Assembly (NCBI RefSeq): GCF_000499385.1
Contig: NW_013654854.1
Coordinates: 1-55,711, forward strand
Direction: 5' to 3'
Source of the DNA: Eimeria necatrix
Taxonomy: Eukaryota > Apicomplexa > Conoidasida > Eucoccidiorida > Eimeriidae
DNA length: 55,711 bases
Each line of letters opens with the position of its first letter. The first letter of the stretch is position 1. Below are positions 49,277 through 55,711 of this stretch, piece after piece. Made by a program: the position numbers and the translations under genes. The notes beneath the pieces are model-generated. The model did not search any database. It was given only the letters and a program-made list of their open reading frames with translations, and had not been told where the DNA came from.

Positions 49277-49403
49277 GGTGACGGGGGGCGCGCCCGCTCC
49301 GCAGCGGGCTCTTGCTGCTCGCTCGCTGCAGCTGCAGCAGCAGCAGGCGGCTGCTGCCGATGCTGCTGCGCCTTCGACAAAGGCGAAGGCTCTGGGCTCG
49401 CCG

Positions 49404-49447
<44 letters not shown>

Positions 49448-49541
49448 AGGTGATGCTGCAGGTGCTGCTGCAGCTGCGCCTGCGGCGACGGCGGCCGGCT
49501 TGTGTTTTCTTGCTCATCTTTCTCCTGTGGCTGTGGCTGTG

Positions 49542-49581
<40 letters not shown>

Positions 49582-50169
49582 TGGCTTTGCTGCTGCAGCT
49601 TCTGCATCTCCTGGTGCCTCCTTTGAGCTTCTGCTGCTGCTGCTGCTGCTGCTGTCTTCTTCCTCATCTTCTTCGAAGTCATAGTCCGACAGACTGGCTC
49701 CGGTCCCCGTAAAGCTAAGCACAAACGGAAAGGGTTTAGGGTTTAGGGTTTAGGGTTTGGGTAAGCACGCGAGCCAGCGCCCCGCTCATCAATTTGCAAG
49801 GGAGCCAAGCACCAAGGGTTTAGGGTTTAGGGTTTAGGGTTTAGGGTTTACGGCTTAGGGATTGCTGTGGTGGGGGATCACAGCTGAGGTTTAGGGTTAA
49901 CGGCTATGGTAGAGGCAGCAACAGCCGCACAGAAGGGAATGCAAATTAGGGTTTAGGGTTTAGGGTTTAGGGTTTAGGGTTTAGGGTTTAGGCGAGGCAG
50001 CGAATGGGGACAGCACTTAAGAGACAAAAGGACAAAAGGAGACAAAAGGCAGCAGCAGAATAAAAATGAAATTAAAATTGAAAATTAAAATTAAAAACAA
50101 ATAAAAATAAAAAAAGAATCTTCAACACTTCAAAATAAAGAAAAATAAAACAAAGACACAGGAATGAAG

Positions 50170-50207
<38 letters not shown>

Positions 50208-51954
50208 GCAAAAACGCAAAAAGAGGAGCAAAAGGAAAAAAGGGACAAAAGAGACAAAAGAAATAAAAGAGATGAAGGAGACAAAAAGAGAGAATAAAAG
50301 AGATCAAAAAGGAGACAAAAAAGAGACAAAAAGAGACAAAAAAGGAGATTAAAAGGAGACAAAAAAAGATTTTAAAAAGTCAAAAAAGACAAAAAGGAGA
50401 CAAAAAGAAGAAAAAGCGAAAAAAGGAGATAAAGGAGGAGACAAAAGGAGACAAAAAAGATGGAAAAGATAGACAAAAAAAGGAGACAAAAAGGAGATAA
50501 AAACGGAGACAACGGGAGCCATAAGAGGAGACAAAAAAGAGACAAAAAAGAGACAAAAAGAAACAAAAAAGGAGATTAAAAAGGAGATAAAAGGGGAGAT
50601 AAAAAGGGGATAGAAAACGAGACGAAAAAGAAAACAAAAAGAGACAAAAAGGAGAAAAAAAGAGACAAAAAAGGAGACAAAAAGGGGACAAAAAGGCAAA
50701 AAAAGAAATAAAAAGAGATAAAAAAGGAAACAGAGAAGAAAGGAAAAAGGGAGACAAAAAGAGACCAAAAGGAGACAAAAGGAGACAAAAAAGAGACAAA
50801 AATAAAAATAAAAGAGAGACAAAAAGAGACAAAAAGAGACAGAAAGAGACGGAGATAAAAGGGGACAAAAAGTGTCAAAAAAACTGACAAAAAAAAGACA
50901 AAAAGAGACGAAAGAAAGACAAAAAGAGACAAAAACGGAGACAAAAAGAGGCAAAAAAGAGACAAAAAGAGACAAAAGGAGACAGAGACAAAGGGGGACA
51001 AAAGGAGAGAAAGAACTGGACAAAAAAAGAGAAAAAAGGGAAGAAAAAGAGAGAAAAAGAAATAAAAAAATTAAAAAAAGAAAAAAGAAATAAAAAAAAA
51101 GAAAAAAGAAAAAGAACAAACCTGGGGTTTAGAATCCTAAAGGCGAGGTCAAGTTTGTCATCTTCTTTGCCGCACAGCATTGTCCCCAGGGCGACAGCGA
51201 ATTCGGTGAAGTTCAGCTGCAGCCGCAAACCCTAAACCCTAAACCCTAAACCCTAAACCCTAAACGCTAAACCCTCAGCCCCCAAACGCGACCCCTGAGC
51301 GCAAAACCCTAGGGTTTTGAGCGAAGTGGCTGCAGCGCTCAGCGCTGCGCGCGGGGAAACAGCCGACACACTCAAGGGCCCGAAGCCGAGGGTTTAGGGT
51401 TTAGGGTTTAGGGTTTAGGGTTTAGGGTTTGCACCTCCGTGTTGTGGTCCCTGTCAAAAGCCTTGAAAAGACGGTCCGTTATTTGCGTCTCCCTCAACAT
51501 CGCCAAAACCCCCAACATGGAGCAAAAGGCGGAGTAGTTCATCAAGCCATAAGGGGCGACGCAGCGAAACCTGAACGCAAACCCTAAACCCTAAACCCTA
51601 AACCCTAAACCCTAAACCCTAGGCGCTGGGGAGGGCTGCGTCGGCAGCGGCCGGCGGCCTCGCGCGGGGGTTTGGCCGCGTAGGGAGTGCGCAGGGGGTG
51701 TTGGCGAAACCCTAAACCCTAGGACTTGGCCGTTGGGCGCAAACCCTAAACCCTAAACCCTAAACCCTAAACCCTAAACCCTAAACCCTAAACCCTCGCC
51801 TCGCGTAGAGCAGTTCAATGTCCTTCGGGCTCAAGAGGGTTCGACTCTGCACCTCCAAGGCAGCCTCGGGGGGAATTCTCTTGGGCAATCTTTTTCTTAT
51901 TCTCGGGGGTTTGTGAGGGACAGGGGCCCCCTCTTTGTTAGGGTTTGTCTCCAT
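42539..51954 (-). CDS. PIP5K: phosphatidylinositol-4-phosphate 5-kinase with N-terminal EF-hand module (at least 17 exons, gapped, frameshifted)
   Basis: Minus-strand exons: 51954-51800, 51570-51435, 51216-51122, 49714-48903, 48699 into the gap, 46821-46764, 46483-46270, 45829-45750, 45571-45537 (tentative), 45439-45348, 45115-44961, 44739-44613, 44469-44418, 43803-43674, 43064-42929, 42694-42645, 42570-42539. Phases agree throughout. The N-terminus has a canonical calcium loop DRDHNTELNFTE across exons 2-3 and a calcium-sensor-like context (SPKDIELLYAR, FTEFAVALGTM). Exon 4 inserts long Gln/Ser tracts. The lipid kinase core shows FGHHSWNVALNVMLG, FTDYSPMVFRHL, GKFIIKTV (ATP lysine), DLKGS, MDYSLLVG, VGIIDILTKW and ISCVNPAFYA. 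It should phosphorylate PI4P to PI(4,5)P2 at membranes. The same EF-hand plus PIP5K layout is described in Plasmodium falciparum. Exon 45115-44961 needs one base removed near 45075-45079 to stay in frame: sequencing error or a lesion. Several borders use GC donors or are unresolved. Confidence 0.85.
45460..45510. repeat. CAG/CTG microsatellite in lipid-kinase intron
   Basis: About 13 uninterrupted CAG units, then CAACAGCAGCAGCAAC. It lies between the exons ending near 45537 and starting at 45439, immediately upstream of the acceptor TCAACAG. It is treated as intronic because the spliced frame matches PIP5K better without it. Confidence 0.8.
46021..46280. repeat. ~67-bp repeats echoing an exon edge between heptamer arrays
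   Basis: After each AAACCCT cluster comes a variant of TCGCCTCACGGGGC...TTGCGC (starts at 46031, 46098, 46164 and 46261). The copy at 46261 is the real 3' edge and donor of a lipid-kinase exon; the other three lie in the following intron. Spacing is 67, 66 and 97 bp. This suggests tandem duplication of exon edge plus repeat. Confidence 0.75.
46618..46700. repeat. CAG tract in lipid-kinase intron
   Basis: Two CAG runs (about 46618-46646 and 46651-46671) interrupted by CGACAC, just downstream on the minus strand of the exon at 46821-46764. No conserved frame. Confidence 0.8.
46855..47100. repeat. CTG/CAG tracts in lipid-kinase gene, plus strand CTG then CAG
   Basis: CTG runs at 46860-46905 and CAG runs at 46940-47100 face each other. 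On the minus (transcript) strand they would read as Gln or Ser stretches in two frames or be intronic; the exon structure here cannot be fixed because of the nearby gap. Confidence 0.7.
47172..47390. repeat. 12-bp CAGCTGCAACAG-type higher-order repeat next to the gap
   Basis: CAGCTGCAACAG and CAGCTGCAGCAG units alternate for about 18 copies. The unit contains the palindrome CAGCTG, so the array can self-pair. On the minus strand one frame would encode LLLQ repeats, on the plus strand AAAT repeats. I treat neither as proven coding. Confidence 0.85.
47425..48211. other. assembly gap (787 N)
   Basis: Unknown bases inside the lipid-kinase gene, flanked on both sides by CAG/CTG repeats, which probably caused the break. 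Part of the linker between the EF-hand module and the kinase domain is missing here. The true length is not known. Confidence 1.
48268..48600. repeat. CAG then CTG tracts around lipid-kinase exon 5
   Basis: Plus-strand CAG/CAA runs (48268-48410) and CTG runs (48495-48595). On the minus strand the latter encodes a Gln-rich stretch (ERRQQQQQKQQQQQ, then QQCVADLQEIERHFYKLKRQLRM), a likely coiled coil. The former would read as poly-Leu if translated and is probably intronic. Confidence 0.65.
49050..49660. repeat. CTG/CAG tracts encoding poly-Gln and poly-Ser in lipid-kinase exon 4
   Basis: Five or more runs, including 13 CTG units at 49404-49447. On the minus strand they encode poly-Gln, poly-Ala and poly-Ser inserted between recognisable EF-hand-like pieces (DYDFEEDEEED, RHGRVVSLAAF, RLFLNDFKAAVRSSP). 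Such homopolymer insertions are typical of Eimeria proteins. Confidence 0.85.
50025..51121. repeat. ~1.1-kb A/G-rich GGAGACAAAA-type degenerate repeat (intron)
   Basis: The plus strand is over 90 percent purine, built from degenerate GACAAAAAGA and GGAGACAAAA units, with one CAG island at 50173-50210. On the minus strand it forms the start of the intron after lipid-kinase exon 3 (donor CCAG|GTTTGT at 51122), so the transcript carries a kilobase of pyrimidines. Open frames rich in Phe/Ser/Leu across it are by-products of composition. Confidence 0.9.
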
Positions 51955-51962
51955 CCTGGCGG

Positions 51963-51976
51963 GGTGTACGTACACC
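51963..51976. promoter_or_regulatory. palindrome GGTGTACGTACACC
   Basis: Perfect 14-base palindrome just upstream of the lipid-kinase ATG. The core TGTACGTACA recurs at 52429-52438, 52565-52574, 52619-52628 and 53695-53704, and TGTACGTACT at 53453 plus 1000, i.e. 54453-54462. Recurrence suggests a protein-binding site or a mobile short motif. Confidence 0.45.
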
Positions 51977-52562
51977 TGAGGCCCACGACCCCGCGCGGGA
52001 GGCCGCGAGGAGTCGGCAGACGGGCGAGGGTCTAGGGTTTAGGGTTTAGGGTTTAGGGTTTAGGGTTTGCGCGCAGCGCCGGCTCCGCGACGGCGGCTGC
52101 TGCCGCCCTGCTCGCGACGGAGGGCAACGGCGCGTTTAAAAGTAAATAAATTGAATTTGAGTTTAAAAAAATTTAAATAAATAAAAGAAATGCGAAGGAA
52201 GAAGCAGAAAAGGCTGCGAGTCGGGTGCTCGCGGCGAAACCCTCGAGTCACCGACACGGTTAGCCCAGACCTGCCCGTACACCCCGGCGCGCACTGAAGA
52301 GCGCCTTCTTTTTCTCCCGAGTTTCTTTTATTGATTTAAAATATTAAAAACATTTTTTTTCGTCCAATCCGCGAGAAAAACCCCCGACTAAGAGCTGAGA
52401 TCCGGGGGCGCAACCCCCGATGCTGGGGTGTACGTACAGGCAACTCTAGCACTCCCGGCTCTCTGCCTTTCTTTCTTTCTTTTCTCTTCTAAGTCTACAC
52501 TGCAGCAGCTAATAATGAATTATAATTCGTCGGAACTTAATTCCAGTTCGTGCCAACTCTCA

Positions 52563-52576
52563 GGTGTACGTACACC
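52563..52576. promoter_or_regulatory. palindrome GGTGTACGTACACC, second copy
   Basis: Identical 14-base palindrome, preceded by CTCA; the partial copy at 52617-52628 is also preceded by CTCTCA, within a longer local repeat (CCA(A)CTCTCAGGTGTACGTACA). Lies upstream of the lipid-kinase gene. Confidence 0.4.
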
Positions 52577-52756
52577 CCAGCCCTCGCAAGTTTTAGTCCA
52601 GTTCGTTCCACTCTCAGGTGTACGTACAGCCCAGCCGCCGCGGCCCGCCGCGCCGCCCATACACACCAAACGCCTGCTGCTGCTGCTGCTGCTGCAGCAC
52701 AGGCTTCGGCGCGCTTTGCTGCTGCAGCAGCAGCAGCAACTCCACGGGCTGCTGCT

Positions 52757-52789
<33 letters not shown>

Positions 52790-53033
52790 AAACAGGCTGC
52801 CTACTTCAGTTCTTTCGCCCCGCGGGCCCCCAGCAGCAGCAGGGCCCCCCTCCTCTGGCCCAAGCAGCGTAACAACAAATAATAAGTTACTCAAGGGGGC
52901 CCTAAACCCTAAACCCTAAACCCTAGGCCCTAAACCCTCGCTAGCTTTAATCCAAACCCTCAAGTTTGTGGGGCCTCTCTGTGCTGCTGACGCCCACGCA
53001 TCAAAACCGCCGCAGCAGCAGCGCCTGCAGCAA

Positions 53034-53064
<31 letters not shown>

Positions 53065-53106
53065 GCCGGCCGCAGCTGCAGCTTCACATGTCAATTTTCA
53101 GCAGCA

Positions 53107-53161
<55 letters not shown>

Positions 53162-53172
53162 AAACCCCACCT

Positions 53173-54199
53173 TTAGAGTTCGTCTTTTGCTTCCTTTCGT
53201 GTCTCTTCCTCAGCTGCTGCTTCCTCCTTTGTCTCCGTTTCTGCTGCTTCTGCTTCTGCTGCTGCTTCCGTGTCTGCTGCTGCTTCCTTATCTGCTGCTG
53301 CTTCCTTATCTGCTGCTGCTTCCTTATCTGCTGCTGCCTCCTCCTCCGCTGCTCCCTGCTCTGCTGCAGCTTCCTTCTCTGCTGCAGCTTCCGTGTCTGC
53401 TGCAGCTTCCGTGTCTGCTGCTGCTGCTTCCTTGTCTGCTGCTGCTTCCTTGTCTGCTGCTGCTTCCTTGTCTGCTGCTGCTTCCTTGTCTGCTGCTGCT
53501 TGCTTGTCTGCTGCTGCTTCCTTCTTGTTCTTGCTGGCAGGTTTGGGAATGCTTTCGAGAGCTTTGATTTGGTTGAGAAGAGTTTTGACTTTTGCTTTTA
53601 CTTCTGCTTCCGTGAAGAGCGGCGGCAGCAGCAGCGAGCGGGTTTGCTGCTGCTGCTTGACTTGCTGCCACCACTGCAGCAGCTCTTCGCGCGCTGTACG
53701 TACACCCGAAACCCGTGCTGCTGCCACCCACGGCCTTGCTGCTGCTTGCTGCTCCAGTCTTGCTGCAGCATCTCGCAGCAGCTGGTCCACTTTGGGGACT
53801 AAGGAGACTCTTGCTGCTGCTTCTCGCTGCCGCAGGAAGACGGGTTCCATGGTGTCTTTGAGCTGCTGCAGCTGCTGCTGCACTGCAGCAAGGCCTGCTG
53901 CTGCTGCTTCCCCGTACACCCAGTCTTCCTGCTGCTGCAGCTGCTGCAGCTGCTGCTCTCTAAACTGCTGCTCCGTTACTTCATCCAGCTTCCCTTCCCG
54001 CAGCTGCGCTCTTGCTGCATAAATATAAGTTTCGAGAGCATTGAGGGCTTCCTGCAGCAGCAGCGCCTCGCGGTTTGCTGCTTCTTGCTGCAGCAGCAGC
54101 TGCTGCAGCTGCTGCTTCTCCGCAGCAGACAGCGGCACTGGCGCTGCGTGCCTGCTGCTCACGCTCAGCGGGTGCCGAGACGCCACCTTCACCCGCTTC

Positions 54200-54262
<63 letters not shown>

Positions 54263-54567
54263 TCGCTGCTGGCAGCCGCACAGGCGGGGTCTGCGGGGTC
54301 GTCGCACTTCTTCTCCCCCTCGCCGTCTGCTGCTGCTGCTGCTGCTGCAGGCGCGGCGTCTCCCGCTGCCGCTGCTGGGTCTGCTGCTGCATCTGCAGTT
54401 GCTGCAGCAGCAGCAGCAGCAGCAGCAGCAGGCTCCTTCGGGTCCTCTGCGGTGTACGTACTCCTCTCCACAACCAAGTTTGCATCTTTCAGCTCAATTA
54501 CCCCCGCAGTGTCAATTGAGAAGATCAGCTCTGCCCTCGCAACCTCCTCCTCCCCCTGCTGCTGCTG

Positions 54568-54628
<61 letters not shown>

Positions 54629-54935
54629 AGCGGGAGGAAGCGGAGGGAGTAGGTGTGGGGCGAGCCGTCGAGCAGCAGCAGCTTCTTGACGCGGAAAGCC
54701 ACAGTGGAGTTGGCAGCAGCAAATGCTGCTCCTGTTGCCATTGCTTCGTCTCCATTTAAATGTGTCTTCGTGCTGCTGTCTCCTTTTATTTTTTTGATTT
54801 GCTGCAGCACTCGCGGCACTCGCCAGCCGCCCCCCAGCAGCTCCACTGCTGCTGCTGCTGCTGCTGCTTCGCCCGCAGCAGCAAGCGCCGCTGCTGCAGC
54901 AGCGCCCACCTGCTGCAGCAGCCCCCCCCCGCCGC

Positions 54936-54983
<48 letters not shown>

Positions 54984-55176
54984 GCTCGAGCTGCTGCTCG
55001 AGGGCCTCGCGAGTCAGCAGTTTTTCCAAACTTTTGTTTTTATAAACTCCTTCTATTTTCACATTTGTTGTTTTGTTGGCACTCAAAACTTTCTTCTGCT
55101 GCTGCTGCTTCGCCCGCAGCAGCAAGCGCCGCTGCTGCAGCAGCGCCCACCTGCTGCAGCAGCCCCCCCCCGCCGC

Positions 55177-55224
<48 letters not shown>

Positions 55225-55421
55225 GCTCGAGCTGCTGCTCGAGGGCCTCGCGAGTCAGCAGTTTTTCCAAACTTTTGTTTTTATAAACTCCTTCTATTTT
55301 CACATTTGTTGTTTTGTTGGCACTCAAAACTTTCTTTGCTGCTGCTGCGCGGCTCTCCAGCTTCTTCAGCGCCCGCGGCACCCCCAGCAGCTGCACCTCC
55401 GCGTTCTCCGCCTCAAACGCC
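53173..55421 (-). CDS. HYOU1: ER chaperone, GRP170/HYOU1-like (Hsp110-type Hsp70), last exon; frame broken by tandem duplication
   Basis: The minus-strand exon follows acceptor GTTGCAG at 55422-55428; upstream exons lie beyond the window. Hsp70-type landmarks in order: VPRALKKLE, VLSANKTTNVKIEGVY, LLTREALEQQ, ELLGGGWRVPRVLQQI, LNGDEAMATGAAFAA, FRVKKLLLLDG, then the substrate-binding part (FSIDTAGVIELKDANLVVE) and a C-terminal helical part (LFTEAEVKAKVKTLLNQI). It ends AKDEL, an ER retention signal, as expected for this luminal chaperone and nucleotide-exchange family. Before the KDEL come about 20 AAADKE-like pentapeptide units. Poly-Ser, Gly, Ala and Gln inserts interrupt the domain. A 241-bp segment is repeated; because 241 is not a multiple of three, the reading frame shifts, while a single copy reads through cleanly. 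Either an assembly error or a real lesion. Confidence 0.85.
53215..53525 (-). repeat. 15-bp coding repeat (AAADKE units) before the KDEL
   Basis: CTGCTGCTTCCTTGT-type units, about 20 copies, encode (A)AAADKE, AAADTE and AAAEKE variants at the chaperone C-terminus. Acidic and basic residues alternate with Ala triplets, predicting a long charged helix. GRP170 proteins usually have an acidic, low-complexity tail before NDEL/KDEL, so this may be the parasite version. Confidence 0.85.
54846..55335. repeat. 241-bp tandem duplication in the chaperone exon
   Basis: Matching landmarks are offset by exactly 241 bases: GCCCGCAGCA at 54871 and 55112, TGCGCTCGAG at 54981 and 55222. Both junctions fall in CTG/CAG runs (about 54846-54868, 55094-55108 and 55337-55347). 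The two copies look identical apart from the length of those runs, so the event is recent or artefactual. Confidence 0.95.
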
Positions 55422-55711
55422 CTGCAACAAACCCTAAACCCTAAACCCTAAACCCTAAACCCTAAACCCTAAACCCTAAACCCTAGACTTCAAGTGCGGC
55501 GTTCTCCGCGCACGCAGCCGCGCCTGCCAACGCCGAAGTGTCAACGCCAACAGCGCCCGGCCCACAAGCACCCCAAACCCTAAACCCTAAGCCCTAAACC
55601 CTAAACCCTAAACCCTAAACCCTAAACCCTAAACCCTAAACCCTAGCACAAGCGGACACCGCTACGCCCAAACTCCCCGCAAGGGGGCCCCCTACACCCT
55701 CGAAACCCTAC
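55422..55711. other. heptamer-rich intron or upstream sequence of the chaperone gene
   Basis: Two AAACCCT arrays (55428-55484 and 55575-55644) surround about 90 bases of GC-rich unique sequence in which I found no Hsp70 motif on the minus strand. The window ends in further heptamer-like sequence. Confidence 0.6.

Larger units (their letters stand above)
51955..53172. other. intergenic region between the chaperone and lipid-kinase genes
   Basis: Both neighbours are on the minus strand, so this holds the 3' end of the chaperone transcript and the promoter of the lipid kinase. It contains heptamer arrays (52031-52069, 52899-52940), CAG/CTG tracts (52674-52790, 53034-53160), an AT-rich stretch (52135-52200) and four copies of the palindrome TGTACGTACA. 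I see no gene in it. Confidence 0.6.
41985..55711. repeat. repeat-rich segment: dispersed telomere-like AAACCCT/AGGGTTT arrays
   Basis: From about 42 kb to the end, dozens of heptamer clusters of 2-9 units occur in both orientations. Examples: 43077-43117, 45631-45684, 45838-45895, 48712-48765, 48864-48900, 49947-49991, 51740-51796, 55428-55484 and 55575-55644. They sit in introns and spacers, never inside the recognised exons. They are interstitial, since unique coding sequence separates all of them, so this is not a chromosome end. Confidence 0.95.

Noticed and set aside
50349..51119. 256-codon Phe/Ser/Leu-rich minus-strand frame
   Set aside because: It lies wholly in the pyrimidine-rich intron after lipid-kinase exon 3; its composition explains the lack of stops.
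53270..54022. Plus-strand Ser/Ala-rich frame opposite the chaperone
   Set aside because: Antisense shadow of the AAADKE coding repeat; no independent signal.
41985..55711. Possible chromosome end because of telomere-like repeats
   Set aside because: Arrays are short, in both orientations and separated by real exons; no long terminal array is present.
1..55711. CRISPR arrays, operons, bacterial promoters and terminators
   Set aside because: Repeat structures here are microsatellites, minisatellites and heptamers without spacer architecture, and the genes are multi-exon eukaryotic.

Overview
The window looks like nuclear DNA of an apicomplexan coccidian, most likely an Eimeria species. Three things suggest this. 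CAG/CTG trinucleotide runs occur both in coding sequence (poly-Gln, poly-Ala, poly-Ser) and outside it. The last ~13.7 kb is full of telomere-like AAACCCT/AGGGTTT heptamers lying in introns and spacers. Genes have many short exons with GT-AG introns. The sharp change at about 42 kb from heptamer-poor to heptamer-rich DNA resembles the alternating repeat-poor and repeat-rich segments known from Eimeria tenella chromosomes. The genus is an inference; no species marker is visible.

Region 1 (about 1-37.3 kb) holds three intact paralogues of one large gene: 2261-11178 (+), 14073-22981 (-) and 26583-35253 (-). I reconstructed each as 15 exons with the same intron phases, giving predicted proteins of 1356, 1358 and 1362 residues. 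Each has a Gln/Ala/Ser-rich N-terminus with one hydrophobic segment, a protein kinase domain that keeps its catalytic residues (Gly-rich loop, VK lysine, HFDIKPxN, DFG, APE), and a conserved ~620-residue C-terminal extension that I cannot assign to any family. The kinase part is reminiscent of coccidian secreted (rhoptry-type) kinases, but the extension is not typical of them. Genes 1 and 2 converge; genes 2 and 3 are tandem. A decayed fragment of a fourth copy lies at 36.65-37.32 kb (+). A conserved block precedes all three start codons, and homologous 3' flanks follow genes 2 and 3.

Region 2 (about 37.3-42 kb) is gene-poor. It has a possible degraded LTR-retrotransposon reverse transcriptase trace and a 52-bp minisatellite ending just before the repeat-rich segment.

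Region 3 (about 42-55.7 kb) is repeat-rich and carries two minus-strand genes. One (42539-51954) is a phosphatidylinositol-4-phosphate 5-kinase with an N-terminal EF-hand (calcium sensor-like) module. It is split into at least 17 short exons separated by telomere-like repeats, interrupted by a 787-base assembly gap, and damaged by an apparent 1-base frameshift. The other (53173 to beyond the window end) is the C-terminal part of an ER chaperone of the GRP170/HYOU1 (Hsp110-type Hsp70) family ending in KDEL; a 241-bp tandem duplication breaks its frame.

The most interesting signals are the unassigned C-terminal extension of the kinase trio, and the introns of the lipid-kinase gene that begin with (AAACCCT)n and end with (AGGGTTT)n, so that their two ends are mutually complementary and the repeat itself helps supply splice sites.
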